This document shows, one piece after another, positions 32,879 to 42,352 of a stretch of DNA of 64,000 bases. The notes under the pieces were generated by a model. The model was not told the DNA's origin. It did not search any database and saw only the letters and a program-made list of their open reading frames with translations. Origin of the DNA: Niabella drilacis (GTDB lineage Bacteria > Bacteroidota > Bacteroidia > Chitinophagales > Chitinophagaceae). The DNA is taken from contig NZ_FMZO01000001.1 of the NCBI RefSeq assembly GCF_900101395.1, positions 1 through 64,000 on the forward strand, written 5' to 3'. Position numbers and translations under genes: made by a program. The first letter of the stretch is position 1; the number at the start of each line of letters is the position of its first letter.

Positions 32879-33958
32879 ATGCTATTAAAGAATGATTTTT
32901 TATTTTTTGGCAGGTTTTGTTTGCTGTTATTTTTATTGACCTGCAACTTTCCGGGCGGAAGCGCTTTGAATGCCCAGGACCATATTACCCACTACAGGGA
33001 GCAGGAAGTACATTTTACATATAATGGGGACACCCTTTTTGGTAAGCTCATCACTCCCGGGGTATTTAAGGGTAAATTACCTGTTATTGTTTTTGTTCAT
33101 GGGTCCGGTCCGGAGGATTACAGCTCTTCAGGAAATTACCGGTACCTGTGGGAAGTGTTTACAAAAATGGGTTTTGCCTGTTATTCCTGGAACCGGCCGG
33201 GTGTAGCACCTTCCGGAGGGAAATGGTTTCAGATGTCCGTTGCGGACCGCGCCAGGGAAGTGGTTGAAGCCATACGCCGGGTTAAGAAAATGAAGGAGGT
33301 TGATTCTTTAAGGCTGGGGCTTTGGGGGATCAGTCAGGCCGGGTGGGTGATCCCGGAAGTTGCCGGAATAATGGCGCCTGCATTTGTTATCACCGTTTCC
33401 TCACCGGTAACAACGGCATTCCGGCAGGAAGGTTACCGGGTAAGGGCAGAAATGAGGGCGGATGGCCTTGCCCGGAAGGAGCAGCGCCAGGCAGCTGCTT
33501 ATAACAGGAAGCTCCGGAAGATGATAAAGACCGGGCGGGCATATCAACAGTTTTCGGAACTGCAGAACAAAACGGGTCATGAAAAATGGTCGGGCTATGT
33601 TATCCGGGGGGATGAGATGGTATATGATTATTTAAGTGTCGTATTTAAGGAAGACCATCCGCCGGATATTGACCGCCTTCGCTGCCCGGTACTGGCCATT
33701 TGGGGTGCGAACGACCTGGCGGTGCCTCCTCGGAAAAGTGCCCGCGTATACCGGAAAGCATTGAAACGGGCAGGTAACAGCAATGTCCTGGTCCGGATTA
33801 TCCCTGATGCTGACCATACACTTACATTTAACCGCACGGGTAAACGGGCCGAAACCATTAAACGCAGGGAACAGTATAGCAAAAGCCCTGCGGCTGTTTT
33901 TGCCCCCGGCTATATACAGTTAATGACAGACTGGTTAGCCGGACTGGAGTTAGAATAA
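32879..33958 (+). CDS. Secreted alpha/beta hydrolase
   Basis: A 359-residue exported hydrolase. The signal peptide (FFGRFCLLLFLLTCNFPGGSALNAQ) is followed by an alpha/beta fold with an oxyanion strand LPVIVFVHGSGPEDYSS, the nucleophile elbow GISQAGW (Ser), an acid in WGANDLAVPP (Asp) and the catalytic His in PDADHTLTF. Overall layout resembles the S9-like/dienelactone esterases. It lies 84 bp after DUF4256, so may or may not be part of that run. Substrate unknown; esters or small peptides are possible. Confidence 0.85.
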   Translation: MLLKNDFLFFGRFCLLLFLLTCNFPGGSALNAQDHITHYREQEVHFTYNGDTLFGKLITPGVFKGKLPVIVFVHGSGPEDYSSSGNYRYLWEVFTKMGFACYSWNRPGVAPSGGKWFQMSVADRAREVVEAIRRVKKMKEVDSLRLGLWGISQAGWVIPEVAGIMAPAFVITVSSPVTTAFRQEGYRVRAEMRADGLARKEQRQAAAYNRKLRKMIKTGRAYQQFSELQNKTGHEKWSGYVIRGDEMVYDYLSVVFKEDHPPDIDRLRCPVLAIWGANDLAVPPRKSARVYRKALKRAGNSNVLVRIIPDADHTLTFNRTGKRAETIKRREQYSKSPAAVFAPGYIQLMTDWLAGLELE

Positions 33959-33965
33959 AAACACC

Positions 33966-34853
33966 CTAAAGCAATTGTGTCTTAAAAAAGACGATAGTCC
34001 GTTTCCATGCGAGGTCGGCGGCTTCTTTATCGTAGCGGGGTGTGGTGTTATTATGAAACCCATGGTTGGCATTGGCATAAGTATAGGCTGTATACTTTTT
34101 GTGATGGCGCTTCAGCGCTGCTTCATAAGCAGGCCAGCCTTCATTAACCCGCGTGTCCAGGGCGGCATAGTGTAGCTGGAGCGGGGCCTGTATTTTGGGA
34201 ACCTCCGCATCTGCGGGTTGTGTGCCATAAAACGGTACTGCTGCCGACAGGTCCGGCATCCGGACTGCCATCATATTGGCGATCCATCCGCCAAAGCAAA
34301 AGCCCACAACGCCAACCTTTCCATTGCAATCCGGCTGGGTCCTGAGATAGCCGGCTGCAGCAATAAAATCTTCAAGCATTTCGTCTTTGTTCCGTTTTGC
34401 CTGGAGTGCGCGCCCTTCATCATCGTTGCCGGGGTAGCCGCCAAGCGGGGATAAAGCATCCGGGGCAAGGGCTATAAATCCTTCCAGTGCAGCCCTTCGC
34501 GCTACGTCTTCTATATAGGGGTTGAGCCCACGGTTTTCATGTACCACCACAATGCCCCCGGTCTTCTTTTTCAGGCCCTCCGGCCATGCCAGTAAAGCCT
34601 TAATGGAGCCTCCGCCTTTGGGTGAATTATAGTGAATGTATTTTGTCTGCACCCTTGCATCACCCGGTACCACCTGTGCGGTGGTTGCATAATCGGGCAT
34701 TAAAAAACTCATCAGTGCCGGAACCGTAAGTCCGCCAATGGCATAGGCCGAAAGTTTTTGAACAAAATTCCTGCGGTCGATGCGGTTGTGTGCATAGTCA
34801 TCATAAAGATCAAATACTTCCTGGCGGATATCTTCTTTTTTGATGGGATTCAT
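33966..34853 (-). CDS. Dienelactone hydrolase family protein, Tat-type signal
   Basis: About 295 residues. The N-terminus has a twin-arginine segment ([22 protein letters not shown]), suggesting Tat export. The hydrolase domain has the Cys nucleophile in VGFCFGGW, the Asp in [13 protein letters not shown] and His in NANHGFHN, the usual Cys-Asp-His triad of the family. The first block [28 protein letters not shown] is also characteristic. I chose the ATG at 34853; 32 upstream codons are open without support. It is convergent with the alpha/beta hydrolase. Likely acts on lactones or esters in the periplasm. Confidence 0.9.
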   Translation of the reverse strand: MNPIKKEDIRQEVFDLYDDYAHNRIDRRNFVQKLSAYAIGGLTVPALMSFLMPDYATTAQVVPGDARVQTKYIHYNSPKGGGSIKALLAWPEGLKKKTGGIVVVHENRGLNPYIEDVARRAALEGFIALAPDALSPLGGYPGNDDEGRALQAKRNKDEMLEDFIAAAGYLRTQPDCNGKVGVVGFCFGGWIANMMAVRMPDLSAAVPFYGTQPADAEVPKIQAPLQLHYAALDTRVNEGWPAYEAALKRHHKKYTAYTYANANHGFHNNTTPRYDKEAADLAWKRTIVFFKTQLL

Positions 34854-35005
34854 GTTTGCTGTTTTACTAATTGAAAGAGGGACATATCCCGGGGTGGCGC
34901 GTTCCTCAAATTTAGCTGATTTTTTTGTATTCCCGGTAGCCCGGTGCATAGCATTTACCCGGTTTTTTATGTTTGCCGTTGTACGTTATTTTGTAACTTA
35001 GGCAG

Positions 35006-35767
35006 ATGAAACCGGGAGCCATTCTTCTATTACTGCTTACAATTATGCCGCAGGCGTTGTATGCCCAAACAAACGGATTAACCCTCGCTCAGCAAAGCGC
35101 TGTTCTCCAGCTGGTGCATGCGGCAAAAACCGGTAATAAACAGCAGATCGCCTCCCGGGTGGCGTATCCCTTAAAAAGAATCTATCCCCTCGGTGATATA
35201 AAAAATAAAGCAGCTATGCTGGACCGTTTTGATGTGGTATTTGACGGGAAACTGCTGAAGCCGCTTGCCCGGTCAGGTGCAGGAGATTGGACAGCTATGG
35301 GCTGGAGAGGCGCGATGCTGGGCAATGGCGTGCTCTGGATGGATGATGCAGGCAACATAACAGCGGTGAACCATCAATCGGAAAAAGAAAAACGATTGCT
35401 GGAAAATGCCATCCGGGAAGACCGGCAGCAACTGCCGCCCTCTTTGCGCTCGTTTGATAAACCCCTTTATAGTATTATTACGAACCACTACCGGATCCGG
35501 ATCGATGAAAGCGCAGGCGATCAGCTGCGTTATGCGTCCTGGGGGCTCCAGCGCGGGAAGAAAGAACCGGACCTTGTGCTGTATAACGGGGTTTATGAAG
35601 CACAGGGAAGCGGAGGAAATCATACCATCAGCTTTACAAACGATGTATACCGGTATGTAGTGGCCGTTAACCGCCTGGGAAGCAGTGAAACACCTGAAGT
35701 ATTGCTGACCGTATATAAAAACGAAAAGATCCTGCTGAATGATGCTGGTAAAATCATAAGGCATTAA
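35006..35767 (+). CDS. Secreted protein of unknown function
   Basis: A 253-residue protein with a clear signal peptide (ILLLLLTIMPQALYAQ). The first domain (residues 25-140) resembles an NTF2-like pocket (LVHAAKTGNKQQIASRVAYPLKRIYPLGDIKNKAAMLDRFDVVFDG, VLWMDDAGNITAVNHQ). The second is beta-rich (HYRIRIDESAGDQLRYASWG, VYRYVVAVNRLGSSETPEVLLTVYKNEKILL). Neither half matches a named family from memory. It stands alone, with about 240 bp on its 3' side before GH78 in which I see no gene. Confidence 0.72.
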   Translation: MKPGAILLLLLTIMPQALYAQTNGLTLAQQSAVLQLVHAAKTGNKQQIASRVAYPLKRIYPLGDIKNKAAMLDRFDVVFDGKLLKPLARSGAGDWTAMGWRGAMLGNGVLWMDDAGNITAVNHQSEKEKRLLENAIREDRQQLPPSLRSFDKPLYSIITNHYRIRIDESAGDQLRYASWGLQRGKKEPDLVLYNGVYEAQGSGGNHTISFTNDVYRYVVAVNRLGSSETPEVLLTVYKNEKILLNDAGKIIRH

Positions 35768-36011
35768 AAAAAGGATGATAACCGGCATTGCGAATAGCCC
35801 GTACCCCATCAGGACAAAAGTATTGACATCTCTTCGGGAATATCCCCTCCGGGCCTTAAGATCTCTTAAGGAAGCGCTTGCAACAGCCCGGGGTCACAAC
35901 CGTTGTGCCGGCGCCTGGCGGTACAGGAGACCGCAGGACGGTTGAACAACAGATTCCTCTTACATTTACCCGGTTCTGCAAAATAGAACATTCAATAAAC
36001 ATGGTTTGCAT

Positions 36012-38699
36012 ATGAAAAAATGGTTTTTTTTCGGTCTGCTGTTTATGACCGGTCTGTGGAGCAATGCCCAGCTAAAAGCCCGGTACCTGCGCTGTGAGTA
36101 CCTGCAAAACCCTCTTGGAGTAGAGGACCCCCATCCGAGGCTGAGCTGGGAGCTTACCAGCAGCCAGAAAAATATGCGGCAGTCGGCCTATCGTATCCTG
36201 GTGGCCGATGATCCGGAACTGCTGGGAAAGGGAACGGGTAATGTATGGGATTCGCGTAAAGTGTCCTCCGATGCATCTATCCAGATCCGCTACTCCGGTA
36301 AACAACTGGCTTCCGGTAAAAGATATTACTGGAAAGTGATGACCTGGGATGCCGGTGGCAGGCCCTCTTCCTTCAGTGAGCCGGCATTGTGGCAGATGGG
36401 GCTGCTGGATAAGGCTGATTGGTCTGGTGCGCAGTGGATCGCAAGGGAGGTGCTGCCTCAGGCCGGTGTGATCGTTCCCTTTGCACATGGTGGCGGGCAG
36501 GATGAATGGGGCCGGCGGCCGGATGTATTGCCGCTGCTGCGTAAGCACTTTGAGATCGCAAAACCGGTAAAGCAGGCAACTGCTTTTATCAGCGGGCTCG
36601 GGCATTTTGAGATGCATGTGAACGGGGAAAAAACAGGAGATCATTTCCTGGATCCGGGGTGGACGCAGTATGCCAAACATGCACAATATGTAACTTTTGA
36701 TATAACGGATCAGCTGAAAAAGGGTGAAAATGTACTGGGGGTGATGCTGGGCAATGGGTTTTATTATATACCGGGAGAACGCTACCGGAAACTGACCGGT
36801 GCCTACGGGTTTCCGAAGATGATCGCAAAGCTGCTGATCGAGTATAAGGATGGTTCTTCAGAAACGGTGGTATCCGACAACAGCTGGAAAACTGCGGAGT
36901 CGCCCATCTGGTTTTCCAGTATTTACGGTGGTGAAGATTATGATGCCAACCGTGAAAAAGCAGGCTGGGACGGGCCGCGTTACAATGATGCAGGCTGGAC
37001 CGCTGCAGTGGTAACTGATGGCCCGCCGCAATTGCAGGCGCAACCGGCAGAGCCGGTACGGGTGCTGCAAACCTTTCAGCCGGTTTCAAAAAAAGAATTG
37101 AGCAGGGGTACCTGGCTGTATGACCTGGGCCAGAACTTTTCAGGCATTCCGGCAATAAAGGTTTCCGGCAAAAAGGGAGATACCATCCGGCTCCGTCCTG
37201 CGGAACTGATCACCAAAGAAGGGGCAGCCAACCAGGGAGCCACAGGATCTCCACATATTTATACGTATGTGCTCAAAGGCAACGGGGTGGAAGAATGGCA
37301 GCCGCGCTTTACTTATTACGGTTTCCGGTATGTGCAGGTAGAGGGCGCGGCACCGGAAGGCAACGCCTCCGGCCTGCCGGTGATCCGGGAGCTGAAAGGG
37401 CTGCATATCCGCAACAGCGCGCCGGAGATCGGTTCATTCAGCAGCTCAAACGAATTGTTCAACAAAACCAACGATCTCATCCGCTGGGCCATCCGCAGCA
37501 ATATGGTAAGTGTATTTACGGATTGTCCGCACCGCGAAAAACTGGGCTGGCTGGAGGAAACACACCTGATGGGTAGCTCGGTGCAATACAATTATGACAT
37601 CGCTGCGCTTTGCAAAAAAGTGGTAAGAGATATGATCAATGCTCAAACGGCAGAAGGGCTGATCCCGGATATTGCACCGGAGTATGTACATTTTGACGGT
37701 GGCTTCCGCGATTCGCCGGAATGGGGAAGCGCCGGCGTGATCTTTACCTGGTATGCATTTCAATGGTATGGCGATACAGCCCTGCTGAAGGAGGCCTACC
37801 CGATGATGAAGAAATACGTATCGTACCTGAAAGCCCGGTCAAAGAACCATATCCTTGAGTTTGGTCTGAGCGACTGGTATGATATTGGTCCGCAACACCC
37901 CGGTGTTTCGCAGCTGACGCCGATGGGAGTTACGGCTACAGCCACTTATTATTACAATCTGACCATTCTTTCAAAAGTGGCGGCATTACTGGGTATAAAA
38001 GCAGATTTGCCTTTATTTCAAAACTGGGCTAAAGAAGTAAAGACAGCATTCAATAAAAAATTCTTTAACCCGCAAACCAGGCAGTATGCTACCGGTAGCC
38101 AGGCCGCCAACGCAATGGCCTTATACATGAACCTGGTAGAACCGGAATACCGCAATGCAGTAGTACAAAACCTGGTAAAGGATATCCGTGGCCGTAACAA
38201 CGCGCTCACGGGCGGGGATGTGGGTTACCGCTACGTATTGCGTGCATTGGAAGATGCCGGGTATAGTGACGTGATCTATGATATGAATAACCGCAGTGAT
38301 GTTCCGGGATATGGTTACCAGCTGGCACATGGGGCTACCGCCCTTACAGAATCATGGGCGGCGCTGCCTTCCGTATCCAATAACCATTTTATGCTGGGGC
38401 ACCTGATGGAGTGGTTCTACTCCGGGCTTTGCGGCATCCGGCAGGCCGAAGGCTCCGTCGGGTTCAGGGACATCGAGATCAGGCCGCACCCCGCAGGCAC
38501 CATCAATAATGCAAAGGCAAGCTATCATTCTGTACGGGGTATGATAAAAGTTGACTGGAAAAAAGAAGGCAGCCGGCTTACCGTAAATGTGGAGATCCCG
38601 GCTAATACCAGGGCTACCATTTACTTTCCGCCAGGATATGATCGGGCACCCGTAAAAACGGGATCGGGCCGTTACAGTTTTTCGGCAATAAAAAAATAA
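36012..38699 (+). CDS. GH78 alpha-L-rhamnosidase
   Basis: An 895-residue secreted enzyme cleaving terminal alpha-L-rhamnose. The signal peptide (MKKWFFFGLLFMTGLWSNAQ) is followed by an Ig-like module starting LRCEYLQNPLGVEDPHPRLSWEL, the N-terminal beta-sandwich with WIARE, SGLGHFEMHVNGEKTGDHFLDPGWTQY, and the central (alpha/alpha)6 barrel with FTDCPHREKLGWLEETHLMG and DWYDIGP-type motifs. The C-terminal beta-sandwich ends in GMIKVDWKKEGSRLTVNVEIPANT. The ATG at 36012 is chosen over a TTG two codons upstream. Its neighbour is an FMN-dependent 2-hydroxyacid oxidase. No SusC/SusD pair is nearby. Confidence 0.96.
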   Translation: MKKWFFFGLLFMTGLWSNAQLKARYLRCEYLQNPLGVEDPHPRLSWELTSSQKNMRQSAYRILVADDPELLGKGTGNVWDSRKVSSDASIQIRYSGKQLASGKRYYWKVMTWDAGGRPSSFSEPALWQMGLLDKADWSGAQWIAREVLPQAGVIVPFAHGGGQDEWGRRPDVLPLLRKHFEIAKPVKQATAFISGLGHFEMHVNGEKTGDHFLDPGWTQYAKHAQYVTFDITDQLKKGENVLGVMLGNGFYYIPGERYRKLTGAYGFPKMIAKLLIEYKDGSSETVVSDNSWKTAESPIWFSSIYGGEDYDANREKAGWDGPRYNDAGWTAAVVTDGPPQLQAQPAEPVRVLQTFQPVSKKELSRGTWLYDLGQNFSGIPAIKVSGKKGDTIRLRPAELITKEGAANQGATGSPHIYTYVLKGNGVEEWQPRFTYYGFRYVQVEGAAPEGNASGLPVIRELKGLHIRNSAPEIGSFSSSNELFNKTNDLIRWAIRSNMVSVFTDCPHREKLGWLEETHLMGSSVQYNYDIAALCKKVVRDMINAQTAEGLIPDIAPEYVHFDGGFRDSPEWGSAGVIFTWYAFQWYGDTALLKEAYPMMKKYVSYLKARSKNHILEFGLSDWYDIGPQHPGVSQLTPMGVTATATYYYNLTILSKVAALLGIKADLPLFQNWAKEVKTAFNKKFFNPQTRQYATGSQAANAMALYMNLVEPEYRNAVVQNLVKDIRGRNNALTGGDVGYRYVLRALEDAGYSDVIYDMNNRSDVPGYGYQLAHGATALTESWAALPSVSNNHFMLGHLMEWFYSGLCGIRQAEGSVGFRDIEIRPHPAGTINNAKASYHSVRGMIKVDWKKEGSRLTVNVEIPANTRATIYFPPGYDRAPVKTGSGRYSFSAIKK

Positions 38700-38849
38700 G
38701 GAACGTTTATTTTATTGGTAAACCATTTTTACCAATTATAAAACAATTTATTCAGGAAGGGCTGCTACCGGATGGCGCAGGACAGAGATCTGGATTTTAT
38801 TTGTTAATCTTGCTGCATTCTATAAACGGTTTTCTTTGCAAAAAGAGTT

Positions 38850-40007
38850 ATGAGCACAAATTTACTGCAGTATAATCCGCAATATCCTTCTGTAGCAGAC
38901 CTGAAAAGGAAGGCTAAGAAACGGATCCCGAAATTTGCTTTCGACTACCTGGAGGGCGGGTGTAATGATGAACTGAATGTATGGAGGAACGAGGAGGACT
39001 TTAAGCATATTTTCCTGATGCCCCAGTATCTGAAAAAACATAAGGGGGTAGATATGCGGACAGAACTATTCGGCCATACTTATGATGCCCCCTTTGGCAT
39101 TGCCCCGGTTGGGCTGCAGGGGCTTATGTGGCCCAACGCCCCGGAGATCCTGGCCAGGGCAGCATTACAACACAATATTCCCTATATCCTGAGCACGGTT
39201 TCTACCAGCAGCATCGAGCGGATCGCCGAACTTTCAGAAAGTAAATTCTGGTTCCAGTTATACCATCCCACCGAAAATGAATTGCGGGATGATATCCTGC
39301 GGAGGCTGGAAGCCGTAAATTGTCCTGTTCTGGTGGTGCTGATCGATGTGCCTTCTTTTGGATTGCGGTATCGTGAAATAAAAGCGGGGCTTTCCATGCC
39401 GCCAAAGAACACCATCAGCAACTTTGTACAGGCTGCAATGCACCCGGTATGGGGATTGGAAACCCTGCGGGTTGGTATTCCCTCCTTTGCTACATTAAAG
39501 CCTTATATGAAAAAGGGAATGGACATGAAGCAATTGGGCAAGTTCATGAATGCCACGTTTACCGGAAGGGTAGATGCGGATAAAGTGGCGGCTATAAGGG
39601 ATAAGTGGAAAGGAAAACTCGTGGTAAAGGGTGTGGTGAGTGAGCAGGATGCGGATCTTTGTGCGAAGATCGGGGTGGATGGGATCATTGTTTCCAACCA
39701 TGGCGGCCGGCAGATCGATGCGGGTGAATCCACCATCCGGCCGTTAAAAGGACTGGCGGAAAAATACGGCGATAAATACAAAGTAATGATCGATAGCGGC
39801 CTCCGCTCGGGGCCGGATATCGGCCGGTCACTGGCCTGCGGCGCTGATTTTACATTTATGGGAAGACCTTTTATGTATGGAGTAGGCGCCCTGGGGAAGG
39901 CAGGCGGTAATCATACCATTGCCATGCTGAAGGCACAGCTGAAGCAGGTAATGGAGCAGCTTTGCTGCGAGACCATTCACGATTTTCCGGGAGCACTGAT
40001 ACAGTAA
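38850..40007 (+). CDS. FMN-dependent alpha-hydroxy acid oxidase/L-lactate dehydrogenase
   Basis: A 385-residue flavoenzyme oxidising L-2-hydroxyacids. The family blocks are clear: FAFDYLEGGCNDELNVWRNEEDF at the start, FGIAPVGLQGLMWPNAPEILARAA, the FMN-binding KGVVSEQDADLCAKIGVDGIIVSNHGGRQID with the catalytic His and Arg, and MIDSGLRSGPDIGRSLACGADFTFMGRPFMYG. No signal peptide or membrane anchor is seen. It follows GH78 after 150 bp. The likely substrate is L-lactate or a close homologue; whether it serves rhamnose catabolism, which yields lactaldehyde and lactate, is inference. Confidence 0.92.
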   Translation: MSTNLLQYNPQYPSVADLKRKAKKRIPKFAFDYLEGGCNDELNVWRNEEDFKHIFLMPQYLKKHKGVDMRTELFGHTYDAPFGIAPVGLQGLMWPNAPEILARAALQHNIPYILSTVSTSSIERIAELSESKFWFQLYHPTENELRDDILRRLEAVNCPVLVVLIDVPSFGLRYREIKAGLSMPPKNTISNFVQAAMHPVWGLETLRVGIPSFATLKPYMKKGMDMKQLGKFMNATFTGRVDADKVAAIRDKWKGKLVVKGVVSEQDADLCAKIGVDGIIVSNHGGRQIDAGESTIRPLKGLAEKYGDKYKVMIDSGLRSGPDIGRSLACGADFTFMGRPFMYGVGALGKAGGNHTIAMLKAQLKQVMEQLCCETIHDFPGALIQ

Positions 40008-40090
40008 GTTTCATTTTTTGGAAGAACTCTTTGACCGCGGTGAGACGATGCAATGTACCGGCGGAATACTATAATGAGTTCATAAGCTGA

Positions 40091-40118
40091 ACTCCGGGAT
40101 CCGTTCCGGAGTTTTTTT
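40091..40118 (+). terminator. Terminator after the 2-hydroxyacid oxidase
   Basis: ACTCCGG (40091-40097) and CCGGAGT (40106-40112) form a 7-bp stem with an 8-nt loop, followed by a run of T. It lies about 80 bp after the oxidase stop. Confidence 0.85.
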
Positions 40119-40317
40119 ATGATAAACCGGCATCAGCATTGCCCTTTTGCCACTTGCCTTATGGATAGTGCAGACCCTGACCAGGCCCGGTAGAAGTTCG
40201 AGCCCGCAGATGCCTTTTGAAAATATTTCAATAAAATTGACAGCAACTGGTTGTTATGAGAAGAATCCGGTTATCTTTCATAATAATAATGTAGCACCGA
40301 ATGTGACCGCATCCGCT

Positions 40318-40539
40318 TTATAGAACACCGCCACCGATCATCAGCCGGAAAATGCCCACCAGGATAACAATGATACTAAGTGTTTTACCGGTAGAAGAAC
40401 CTCCTACAACCGAAACGATAAGAGAGAGGATGCCAATGGGGATCACCAGCCAGTACAGCCAGCCCAATAAAGGAATGAACGCAACAACAGCCAGTATGCT
40501 TGCAATAAGGGCGAATAAAACGCAGATTATTTTCATCAT
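40318..40539 (-). CDS. Small hydrophobic membrane protein
   Basis: A 73-residue protein that is almost entirely hydrophobic, with two or three transmembrane helices (IICVLFALIASILAVVAFIPLL, LYWLVIPIGILSLIVSVVGG, LSIIVILVGIFRLMIGGG). The ATG at 40539 starts MMKIICV. It resembles small stress-related membrane proteins but matches no named family that I can recall. It stands alone between the oxidase and a secreted protein. Function unknown. Confidence 0.7.
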   Translation of the reverse strand: MMKIICVLFALIASILAVVAFIPLLGWLYWLVIPIGILSLIVSVVGGSSTGKTLSIIVILVGIFRLMIGGGVL

Positions 40540-40660
40540 GTTTGCTTCATTTAAGAATACAAAGATGGCGCTTTGCAAACCTGCCGGCCAATGAAGATCG
40601 GTAAGTCCGGAGAAGCTGCCGGTAAACAGCCGGGGGGCGCCCTTTAATATCCTACGCCTG

Positions 40661-40862
40661 TTTCAGGTTTAACGTGGTTTATTATTGTTTAATGAAGTCT
40701 GACAGCTCTTATGTTTGTTTAAAGTTTCAGGTTTCACGTTAGATCCGTTTTTATCCCTCAAAGATCACAGGAGGGTTCCTGGTCTCATATGATCGAACAT
40801 TGTTGAATGTGGTTTAATATTGTTTAAGGTTGACACTGAAAACTGACGGCTGACAACTGACC
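40661..40862. repeat. Intergenic tract of degenerate short repeats
   Basis: TTTCAGGTTT occurs at 40661-40670 and 40725-40734, each followed by a near-identical ACGT context. A 19-bp unit, GTGGTTTATTATTGTTTAA (40674-40692), recurs at 40809-40827 with one change. TGAC-containing words close the tract (CTGACGGCTGACAACTGACC). Open frames are absent. It looks like a decayed repetitive element or a regulatory spacer. Confidence 0.6.
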
Positions 40863-40863
40863 A

Positions 40864-41574
40864 CTACTTATTTTTGGGACGTATAAACTCTTTGTACCGG
40901 TCGTTGATATAGGCCGTCATATTGGAGCGGTCAAGATCCCTGGCCTGTTTATAGGAAGGGCGGTAAAGATACATGAACTGGCGCAGCGAGTCGTTTTTTA
41001 AACCGGTGAGCTTGGTTACCCAGGCGGGGGAAAAAACATAGTCGATATAGGCCTCTTCCTCGTTTTTGAGCAGCTGTTTCCTGAACTTTCGTTGTTCGCG
41101 GGACTTTTTGGAAAAATGACTGATGGGGCTCACGGAGATCCCGAATCCATCGGAAGGCCGGTTTCCCCCGGTGATGCCCGGTCCTTTTTCAAAATAACGG
41201 CCATATTCCTCCCTCCGTCTTAAAGAGTCCAGCTGGTAGTTACTGGTTACGGTCACATTCCGGAGCGTATGAGGATCTTCTGTCAGGCCGACATCATAGC
41301 CGGTCTTTAACAGTTGTGACTCTACCTTTACGGTATCACTGGTGAGGCCGGTAAAAGAAAAGACAACGATGTCTTTGTTCTTCGCTTCAATAGTATAGGA
41401 CCCCGAAGGTGTAGCCAGTGTTGTTTTACCACTGGTAAGATTGGTGACGGATGCCCCGGGGACCGGAGTATCGTTCGTATACATAAAAATGTTCCCCCGC
41501 AGGTAGGTTTGGCCCGATGTTATTGCCGGCAGCAGCACAAAACCCAGGATCAATATGGAAATGCTTCGTTGCAT
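40864..41574 (-). CDS. Secreted protein with carboxypeptidase-like regulatory domain
   Basis: A 236-residue protein with signal peptide (SISILILGFVLLPAITSGQ). Residues 22-95 form a CarboxypepD_reg-like beta-sandwich (YLRGNIFMYTNDTPVPGASVTNLTSGKTTLATPSGSYTIEAKNKDIVVFSFTGL), as seen at the start of TonB-dependent receptors but here without a receptor. The rest is charged and helical (RREEYGRYFEKGPG, SKKSREQRKFRKQLLKNEEEAYIDYVF). Similar stand-alone proteins are frequent in Bacteroidota and unexplained. It is convergent with the plus-strand region of short repeats. Confidence 0.83.
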   Translation of the reverse strand: MQRSISILILGFVLLPAITSGQTYLRGNIFMYTNDTPVPGASVTNLTSGKTTLATPSGSYTIEAKNKDIVVFSFTGLTSDTVKVESQLLKTGYDVGLTEDPHTLRNVTVTSNYQLDSLRRREEYGRYFEKGPGITGGNRPSDGFGISVSPISHFSKKSREQRKFRKQLLKNEEEAYIDYVFSPAWVTKLTGLKNDSLRQFMYLYRPSYKQARDLDRSNMTAYINDRYKEFIRPKNK

Positions 41575-41672
41575 ATAGAATGAAAGATGTTATTAAAATT
41601 AAGCAGGCTTTCTCTTCCGGCATTTGCGGTACATCCAATGTTTTGTTAAATAGCCCCCTGAAGCCCGGGGTA

Positions 41673-42173
41673 TTATCGGGTCATACCGGGTTCAAAGAGG
41701 CCCAGCGTATAGGTCTTAAGAAGGTCGCCTGAATTCTTTTTTGTGACCGACCATGAGGCCTCATTAAAAATGTTGGAAGGGTCTTTCCCGCAATCAGGTA
41801 TTGCAGTGCCGGAAGAAACAAGGTTACAGTTGATGTCTGTTCTTTGTTTGTCACCGATCGTAATATGGGCCATATTAAAAACCGGTGGTATGCGGCTGGG
41901 AGCACAATCTTTTAAACAGATGACCTCAACAACCTGGGTACTCGAGTTGGCGTCTACAAGGATCTTTTCTCCCGAGAAAAGGATGGTGGTATCCCCGTTG
42001 GGATTGACGCGGGCATTGAAATATTGTATGGATACGGACTCCGGCAGGGGGTTCTCAAAAATAGTGGTCAGGGTGTACTGGCCGGGCGCAGAGTCCCCGT
42101 TCTTCTGGCAACCGGCTACTAGCCCGGCAATGCTCAGAAGCACCAACAGCTTTATATACCTGGAACCACTCAT
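41673..42173 (-). CDS. Putative lipoprotein, unknown function
   Basis: A 166-residue lipoprotein with a clear lipobox (LSIAGLVAGCQKNG, Cys22). The mature part is beta-rich and contains paired cysteines (EVICLKDCAPS, TDINCNLVSSGTAIPDCGKD), perhaps disulfides in the periplasm. No family is recognised. It lies upstream of the carboxypeptidase-like domain protein on the same strand with a 100-bp gap. Confidence 0.75.
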   Translation of the reverse strand: MSGSRYIKLLVLLSIAGLVAGCQKNGDSAPGQYTLTTIFENPLPESVSIQYFNARVNPNGDTTILFSGEKILVDANSSTQVVEVICLKDCAPSRIPPVFNMAHITIGDKQRTDINCNLVSSGTAIPDCGKDPSNIFNEASWSVTKKNSGDLLKTYTLGLFEPGMTR

Positions 42174-42352
42174 TTACTTCGTTTAACAGTAGACGCATTG
42201 GTTTTTCGAAATGAAACAGGTAACTTCTTATCATAATATAGAAACAGAACCCGGCAGCCTGGAACCCGATAACCGACCGTCCGGATACAAATTTCCGAAA
42301 ATTTGAACTAATTTGGCCGGAAATTTTTGAGACAGGTTTAATTGTTTTGTTT

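Noticed and set aside
40196-40202. GTTCGAG resembling a tRNA T-loop
   Set aside because: The flanking bases do not form a T-stem and no acceptor, D or anticodon arm can be built around it.
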